This document shows positions 53,917 to 58,171 of a stretch of DNA of 58,171 bases, in pieces. The notes beneath the pieces are model-generated. The model saw only the letters and a program-made list of their open reading frames with translations, searched no databases and was not told where the DNA came from. The stretch's first letter is position 1. The number at the start of each line of letters is the position of its first letter. Source of the stretch: Sutterella sp. (GTDB taxonomy: Bacteria; Pseudomonadota; Gammaproteobacteria; Burkholderiales; Burkholderiaceae_F); the NCBI GenBank assembly GCA_020025955.1, contig JAHHRF010000007.1:1-58171 (forward strand), in the 5' to 3' direction. The position numbers were made by a program, and so were the translations under genes.

Positions 53917-54243
53917 TTAGTAACCGCGACTGGCCCAGTCGTTAAATCGCTTCACGGCAGCGTTGGCTTTATCAATCGCGTCGGACTTAGCGTCCTGGAT
54001 CTGACGGATATCGTTATTGGCATTGTCGACATACTCTTCGGCGGCCTTGACATATCGTTTTACCTCGTCACGATAGCGGTTGAAGCTGTATTCGTCGCGA
54101 CTATAAGGCGCCGAGGGAGTCATGTTATTAAAAGTAGGGTACAAGCCAATGAGATTTCCGCTCCCGTAGAAATACCCCAGGGCTGGCGAGGCAATTAACA
54201 ACAGGGTTGACGTAAAGAGAAGGGTCGTACGAATCTTCAACAT
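53917..54243 (-). CDS. Small secreted helical protein
   Basis: A 108-aa protein. Signal peptide MLKIRTTLLFTSTLLLIASPALG, a short Gly/Tyr/Pro-rich segment (YFYGSGNLIGLYPTFNNMTPSAPYSRDEY), then a charged helix (about 55-108) with heptad-like spacing: RDEVKRYVKAAEEYVDNANNDIRQIQDAKSDAIDKANAAVKRFNDWAS. Probably periplasmic or surface. No family recognised. Its terminator duplicates that of the neighbouring DUF805 gene. Confidence 0.7.
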   Translation of the reverse strand: MLKIRTTLLFTSTLLLIASPALGYFYGSGNLIGLYPTFNNMTPSAPYSRDEYSFNRYRDEVKRYVKAAEEYVDNANNDIRQIQDAKSDAIDKANAAVKRFNDWASRGY

Positions 54244-54341
54244 CGGGAGCTCCTAAGCGTTCGCCCAAAGGGCGTGGATGGTGGGTAAGGTAAAGATGCC
54301 ATTTTAGAGCAGGTCCGTTTCCGCTTCGTTTTGTGTATGAA

Positions 54342-54369
54342 AAAACCCCGTCACGGTGAAGTGCGGGGT
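54342..54369 (-). terminator. Terminator of the DUF805 gene (repeat copy 2)
   Basis: Exact copy of the 28-base hairpin at 53871, followed by a T-run on the minus strand. Confidence 0.75.
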
Positions 54370-54407
54370 CTTGTCGGGTCTCCATCTTTTCTGGAGTCAC
54401 GCTTCAA

Positions 54408-54794
54408 TTAGTTGAGCGGGGGATAACCGTATTGGTTCTTGCCAGGCGTTCCCGTGCGTAAGCATAAGTAGAGCCCAAAGATAAGGTTCACATAGGGCAT
54501 GGCTAAGAAGACGCTAAAGAAGGGCGCAATGTCCATGTCACGGCAGCGACGCATCCCAGCAAAGAAGAGCGCCATATAAAAGGGCAAGCTCACCATAAAG
54601 AAGACGGCCTCAGCATTGAAGTTCAACACCACCTCTTCACCGACCTTCTCTAAAAAGAGTTCCGGGAAGGCTTGGCAGAGTTCACTCACTACAAAGGCAG
54701 AAAAGATAAAGCCCGCAATAAAGGCCACGTAATAGGGTAAGAATCCACGTCGACCCAAACGACCTTCGCGGTTAAATAAATTAGGGATACGCAT
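54408..54794 (-). CDS. DUF805-family inner-membrane protein
   Basis: A 128-aa membrane protein. Begins with the family motif LFNREGRLGRRGFLPYYVAF, then three or four hydrophobic segments (about 23-43, 63-80, 90-112), the GMRRCRDMDIAPFFSVF motif and the ending GTPGKNQYGYPP, all typical of DUF805 (YhaH/YhaI-like). Function of the family is unknown. Confidence 0.88.
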   Translation of the reverse strand: MRIPNLFNREGRLGRRGFLPYYVAFIAGFIFSAFVVSELCQAFPELFLEKVGEEVVLNFNAEAVFFMVSLPFYMALFFAGMRRCRDMDIAPFFSVFLAMPYVNLIFGLYLCLRTGTPGKNQYGYPPLN

Positions 54795-55289
54795 AACGCT
54801 TAGAAAGGGAGGAATAAAGAAGGGATCGACGTTATAGTGCGAATCGATCCCGCGTCCTCTAATTGTATCGATTTTGTAAGAAGGGGCCTGTCTGGGTGAG
54901 TTAAGAGGAGAACGTTGGAAAGAAAAGGGAAGACTTTTTCACTTGGCCTGCGAGTGAACCCAATCGACATCATGAGGGTCAGGCACCCTGACCGATTCTC
55001 TTCAAGAACTTGAACCATCTAGCCCCACAAGGGATTGCGCCACGATCAAAGAAGACGCGTCGACTTTTCTTCAGGGTTACTACTAAAAGTGTGCTGTAGT
55101 TGCGAGTTAAAACGGAGTCATTCTCATTAACTAATAAAAAGTTGGTAGATGAAAAATTCCTCAAACCCCAACTCTCCCTAGTGGCAACGGGAGTGAGTGC
55201 AAATATATCCCCCATACGGATTAGTCGAACGACGTTTGATCGTCGTACACTACGCAATACGCCAACATAGACCCTAGGAGAAACTTGTC
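54795..55289. other. Intergenic region upstream of hydG
   Basis: No convincing gene. Carries the DUF805 promoter (-) and the hydG promoter (+). Near 55110-55125, GAGTCATTCTCATTAAC resembles half of a Fur box. A perfect 6-bp dyad ACGACG-TTTGAT-CGTCGT lies at 55229-55246, 44 nt before the hydG start. Confidence 0.4.
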
Positions 55290-56711
55290 GTGTACAACCC
55301 CCAATCACGCCGTGCCGAAGACTTCATTAACCACGAAGAAATCGAAGCAACCTTGGCTTGGGCAGACGCTAACAAATCCAACCGCGAACTCATTGAGGCC
55401 GCCCTTAAAAAGGCCGCCAATTATGAAGGCTTAACCCACCGAGAAGGGGCGCTTTTATTAGCGTGTGACTTGCCGGATATGAATCAGAAAATTCTGGATA
55501 CGGCCGTCGCGGTGAAAGAACACATCTACGGGACGCGCATTGTGCTCTTTGCGCCCCTTTACTTGTCGAACCACTGTGTGAATACGTGTACCTATTGCCC
55601 GTACCACGCCAAGAATAAGACGATCGTTCGCAAGAAGCTCGACCAGAAAGAAATCGAGCGCGAAGTCATCGCCCTTCAGGACTTGGGTCACAAGCGTCTT
55701 CTCTTAGAAGCAGGGGAACATCCCAAGCACAACCCGATTGAATACATTCTTGAGTCCATCAAGACGATCTATAGCATCAAGCATAAAAATGGCGCCATTC
55801 GCCGTTTGAATGTCAACATTGCGGCGACCACCGTGGAAAACTACAAGAAGCTCCACGACGCTGAGATTGGGACGTATCAGCTCTTCCAGGAAACCTATCA
55901 CAAGGAAACCTACAAGGCCTTGCATCCGAAGGGCCCGAAGTCCGATTACGACTACCACACGGAAGCGCACGACCGCGCCATGGAAGGCGGGATTGATGAC
56001 ATTGGCTTAGGGGTACTCTTTGGCTTAAATCTGTATCGCTACGACTTCGTTGGGCTCTTGATGCATGCTGAGCATTTAGAAGCCGTTTGGGGCGTGGGTC
56101 CGCACACGATTTCGGTGCCGCGTATTTGCCCGGCTGACGACATTGATCCGTCGACCTTTAGTAATGCCGTGCCCGATGAGCTCTTCTTGAAGATCGTGGC
56201 CTTGATCCGTTTGGCCGTGCCCTATACCGGCATGATCATGAGTACCCGTGAAAGCCAGGACATCCGTACGCGCGCCCTGAAGTTAGGCATCAGCCAGATT
56301 TCGGGTGGGTCGCGTACCTCGGTGGGCGGTTACACCATCAAGGACGTCAACGAAGTTGAAAACACCGCACAGTTTGAAACCAGTGACCGTCGTAGTTTGG
56401 ACGAGATCGTACATTGGCTCTTAGACAATCACTACTTGCCGAGCTTCTGTACGGCTTGCTACCGAGCAGGGCGCACCGGGGACCGCTTCATGCAATTTGC
56501 CAAGACCGGCGAAATCGCCACGTACTGTCAGGCCAACGCCCTCGTGACGATTAAGGAATACCTCTGCGACTATGCCCGTCCAGAGACGCGCAAAATCGGT
56601 GAAGCCGTGATTGAACGTGAGTTGCCGAAGGTTGTGCACGAAAAGATCCGTGCCGCCAGTGCCAAGCGTTTAATCCGAATCGAAGCCGGTGAGCGTGATT
56701 TCCGCTTCTAA
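55290..56711 (+). CDS. hydG: [FeFe]-hydrogenase maturase HydG
   Basis: A 473-aa radical SAM tyrosine lyase that makes the CO and CN ligands of the H-cluster of [FeFe] hydrogenase. GTG start at 55290 after AGGAG. The radical SAM motif CX3CX2C reads CVNTCTYC (C96, C100, C103). The C-terminal CX2CX22C motif (C387, C390, C413), which binds the dangler-iron cluster, separates HydG from the thiamine enzyme ThiH. Length is standard. HydE, HydF and the hydrogenase itself are not in this window. It implies hydrogen metabolism in an anaerobe. Confidence 0.95.
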   Translation: MYNPQSRRAEDFINHEEIEATLAWADANKSNRELIEAALKKAANYEGLTHREGALLLACDLPDMNQKILDTAVAVKEHIYGTRIVLFAPLYLSNHCVNTCTYCPYHAKNKTIVRKKLDQKEIEREVIALQDLGHKRLLLEAGEHPKHNPIEYILESIKTIYSIKHKNGAIRRLNVNIAATTVENYKKLHDAEIGTYQLFQETYHKETYKALHPKGPKSDYDYHTEAHDRAMEGGIDDIGLGVLFGLNLYRYDFVGLLMHAEHLEAVWGVGPHTISVPRICPADDIDPSTFSNAVPDELFLKIVALIRLAVPYTGMIMSTRESQDIRTRALKLGISQISGGSRTSVGGYTIKDVNEVENTAQFETSDRRSLDEIVHWLLDNHYLPSFCTACYRAGRTGDRFMQFAKTGEIATYCQANALVTIKEYLCDYARPETRKIGEAVIERELPKVVHEKIRAASAKRLIRIEAGERDFRF

Positions 56712-56728
56712 TTCGGTATAGACCATAA

Positions 56729-56765
56729 ACCCCAGTGACTTTTAAAAGTGACTGGGGTTTTGTTT
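56729..56765. terminator. Bidirectional terminator between hydG and abiF
   Basis: AACCCCAGT/ACTGGGGTT with the inner GACTTTTAAAAGTG dyad and T-runs on both sides. Confidence 0.8.
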
Positions 56766-57677
56766 TTAAATGTCCGTATAACTCACATCGTCTGGGAAGC
56801 CCATGATTCGAAGCTGCTTTCTTGGTAGCTCAGAGAGTAACGTAATCATACGTGCGGTCCACGCCCTGTCGGGAGTTAGGCGCTGCGTTAAATGGCTGAG
56901 CATTAAGATGTAGTTATAGAGTCGGCGATCCGCTTCGAGGGCGCTAGCTACATACACAGTGCGAAGCGGGCGCTTGAGTCCCTTGCGAATATTAGGCAGA
57001 GCCGTTCGTATACGACGATCCCAAAGGCGTTCATGATGAGCGCAACAGTTTCTAACCATAACAAGCGAGCACAGCACACCCATCATTATTCGGATAGTAG
57101 GAAACCCTAAGCGACGAGCAACCTGAATACGACACGAGGTCGCCTTGGTATTGCGTATCCATCGCAAAAGTTCGCCGAAAGTCATTAATGAAATCACCAT
57201 TCCGAAGGGGAGCGGGCTCGACGCTGGATGTGACTTTCTCCAGTGGCAAACGTCAGGGTGGAGCGAATAAGACGCCTCGGCAGTGCGTTGCAATTTCTTC
57301 AAACTCTGCTTGTGCGCTTTCTTATCTTTGAAAATTGAGGGGTTCAGGTAAGCATACTTCCCATAATGTTTGGATAGTTCATCCATCCACATCGATCGGA
57401 CGGCGACCTCAACACCCTCAAGGCCTGCGAGCATCAGGCTTCGAAGCTGAAGATCGAATCGATAGACGCGCATAACGTCCTCGAAACGAACACCAGCGCA
57501 GGTGCGTTTAAGGTCCTTTCCACTGGACTCAAATCGCCTCAGGTATGAATTCAAACGATGATAGCCAATGTTAGGAAGCATTCGTAACGCTTCCGCTTCA
57601 TCCAAAAATTCAAGCCCACGTGCCTTAAGACGCTCTACTTGCGCCTCAGGAGAAAGATATTCAGCATCACTATTCAT
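56766..57677 (-). CDS. Abi_2/AbiF-type HEPN ribonuclease (abortive-infection or toxin protein)
   Basis: A 303-aa protein. The N-terminus LSPEAQVERLKARGLEFLDEAEALRMLPNIGYHRLNSYLRRFE is the Abi_2 family hallmark. A HEPN active-site motif R209-N-C-C-A-H214 (RX4H) is present in MVRNCCAHHERLWDRRIR, so RNase activity is expected. Such proteins cause growth arrest on phage infection and are relatives of Cas13. GAGGG lies 8 nt before the ATG at 57677. The gene is preceded on the same strand by a terminator hairpin and two non-coding RNA-like units; no protein antitoxin gene is seen. Confidence 0.88.
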   Translation of the reverse strand: MNSDAEYLSPEAQVERLKARGLEFLDEAEALRMLPNIGYHRLNSYLRRFESSGKDLKRTCAGVRFEDVMRVYRFDLQLRSLMLAGLEGVEVAVRSMWMDELSKHYGKYAYLNPSIFKDKKAHKQSLKKLQRTAEASYSLHPDVCHWRKSHPASSPLPFGMVISLMTFGELLRWIRNTKATSCRIQVARRLGFPTIRIMMGVLCSLVMVRNCCAHHERLWDRRIRTALPNIRKGLKRPLRTVYVASALEADRRLYNYILMLSHLTQRLTPDRAWTARMITLLSELPRKQLRIMGFPDDVSYTDI

Positions 57678-57690
57678 TCACGGATCCCTC

Positions 57691-57738
57691 AAAAAAGGCA
57701 ACCCATTCACACAAGATAGACACAAAATTAATGGGTTG
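57691..57738 (-). terminator. Terminator hairpin immediately before the abiF ribosome-binding site
   Basis: Minus strand: CAACCCATT (57730-57738) pairs with AATGGGTTG (57699-57707) across a 22-nt loop, followed by CC and TTTTTT, which runs straight into the GAGGG ribosome-binding site. It can end an upstream transcript or attenuate abiF. Confidence 0.65.
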
Positions 57739-57740
57739 TC

Positions 57741-57911
57741 ACGCCATTTAAGATACCGCAAAAAGCCTTAATGACAGAACGAAAAGGGCGCAAAACATTG
57801 GGCGTATTGATAAAGGTCAAAATCTAACTTTATGATTTTTCGAATGTTTATCGATAACCCTAAACAACCTAACAAATCGAATCAGAGTTACCTATGGCAA
57901 TTAACGAGCAC
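57741..57911. other. Spacer between the leader terminator and RNA unit 2
   Basis: AT-rich; on the minus strand TTGACC (near 57808) may be a -35 element for a third short transcript ending at the leader terminator, but no good -10 is evident. Nothing else seen. Confidence 0.3.
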
Positions 57912-58039
57912 AAAAAACCAAAAGGGCAACGCTAAAAAGCGTTGCCCTTAAGGGGTGGGCTAGCAACAGCCGCGCCACCATGTCCCGTGGGTTGCGCGTA
58001 TCCTCCCCCAGCGGGAAGGTAGAGGCGTCGAGACAGCTA
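57912..58039 (-). ncRNA. AbiF-associated non-coding RNA candidate, unit 2
   Basis: About 120 nt. Promoter on the minus strand: GTGATA, 16-nt spacer, TACAAT (58046-58051). The RNA holds a CCTTCCC/GGGGGAGG hairpin, the motif ATACGCGCAACC (57990-58001 on the plus strand as GGTTGCGCGTAT), a GC-rich region with GCTAGCCCACC, and ends in the strong stem AAGGGCAACGC/GCGTTGCCCTT (57922-57949) plus a T-rich tail. No coding frame. The position directly upstream of a HEPN toxin gene suggests an RNA antitoxin or guide-like partner. Confidence 0.6.
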
Positions 58040-58045
58040 TTGATT

Positions 58046-58068
58046 ATTGTACACGAAATTGTTGAAAT
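58046..58068 (-). promoter_or_regulatory. Promoter of RNA unit 2
   Basis: TACAAT (-10) and GTGATA (-35), 16-nt spacer, on the minus strand. Confidence 0.5.
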
Positions 58069-58115
58069 ATCACGCTGTTGTGCTCGAATGATGTCGCTCA
58101 ACCCGTTGCAAGGCC

Positions 58116-58171
58116 AAAAAAAAATGGGGTAGCTAAAAGCTACCCCGCTGCGGATCGCCGGTTGCGCGTAT
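58116..58171 (-). ncRNA. AbiF-associated non-coding RNA candidate, unit 1 (cut by window edge)
   Basis: 3' part of a second unit: the motif ATACGCGCAACC (58160-58171), then 13 nt, then the stem GGGGTAGC/GCTACCCC (58126-58133 with 58139-58146) and nine T. The 5' part lies outside the window. Confidence 0.55.

Noticed and set aside
55290..56711. Thiamine enzyme ThiH
   Set aside because: The C-terminal CX2CX22C motif and length are those of HydG, and no thiamine genes are near.
57901..58171. CRISPR array at the right edge
   Set aside because: Only a 12-nt core is shared, spacing is irregular and each unit has its own terminator, unlike direct repeats with even spacers.

Overview
The window looks like chromosomal DNA of an anaerobic, host-associated Gram-negative bacterium. 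I infer a Sutterellaceae-type betaproteobacterium (Burkholderiales), from the style of the housekeeping proteins, the menaquinone genes menB and menE, anaerobic heme degradation (HutW), an [FeFe]-hydrogenase maturase (HydG) and the TonB/Fur-type iron genes. No rRNA, tRNA or CRISPR array was seen, so the taxonomy is inference.

Layout. 1-3.7 kb: a decayed tandem array of small secreted, surface-adhesin-E-like proteins, with intact and broken copies of three paralogues. 3.9-9.1 kb: sbcD-sbcC and a small membrane protein. 9.2-13.4 kb: hemB, engB, a truncated IS256-type transposase and guaC. 13.6-16.4 kb: a GIY-YIG nuclease-like gene beside a 506-aa unknown with a degenerate nuclease-like motif. 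16.7-25.9 kb: a uracil/xanthine-type permease, a structured non-coding RNA candidate, an MscS channel, a cold-shock/zinc-ribbon membrane protein, a BASS transporter, and menB and menE among unknown genes. 25.9-27.2 kb: a gene-poor stretch with Fur-like sites. 27.2-33.7 kb: the molybdate-binding protein Mop, a U32 protein, a DUF4261-like protein, a Sel1 lipoprotein and a TPR protein.

33.8-50.1 kb is the functional centre: a heme/iron island. On the minus strand lie hutW, an ECF transporter (S component, EcfT, fused double ATPase), hutX, exbB, exbD and tonB. Facing away on the plus strand are three tandem paralogous heme/hemoglobin-type TonB-dependent receptors, each with its own Fur-like promoter box and matching terminator. 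The model is outer-membrane heme capture by the receptors, energised by TonB-ExbBD, inner-membrane import by the ECF transporter (no HutBCD/HmuTUV-type periplasmic system is present here), intracellular carriage by HutX and anaerobic ring opening by HutW.

50.2-58.2 kb: a secreted Sel1 protein, a lone tyrosine recombinase in a 2.6-kb stretch with no other gene, small membrane or secreted proteins, hydG, and at the right edge an AbiF/Abi_2 HEPN ribonuclease gene. It is preceded on the same strand by at least two short RNA-like units that share a 12-nt motif and end in strong terminators. This toxin plus non-coding RNA arrangement, the ECF heme system and the pseudoknot-capable RNA near 18.2 kb are the best candidates for something not yet described.
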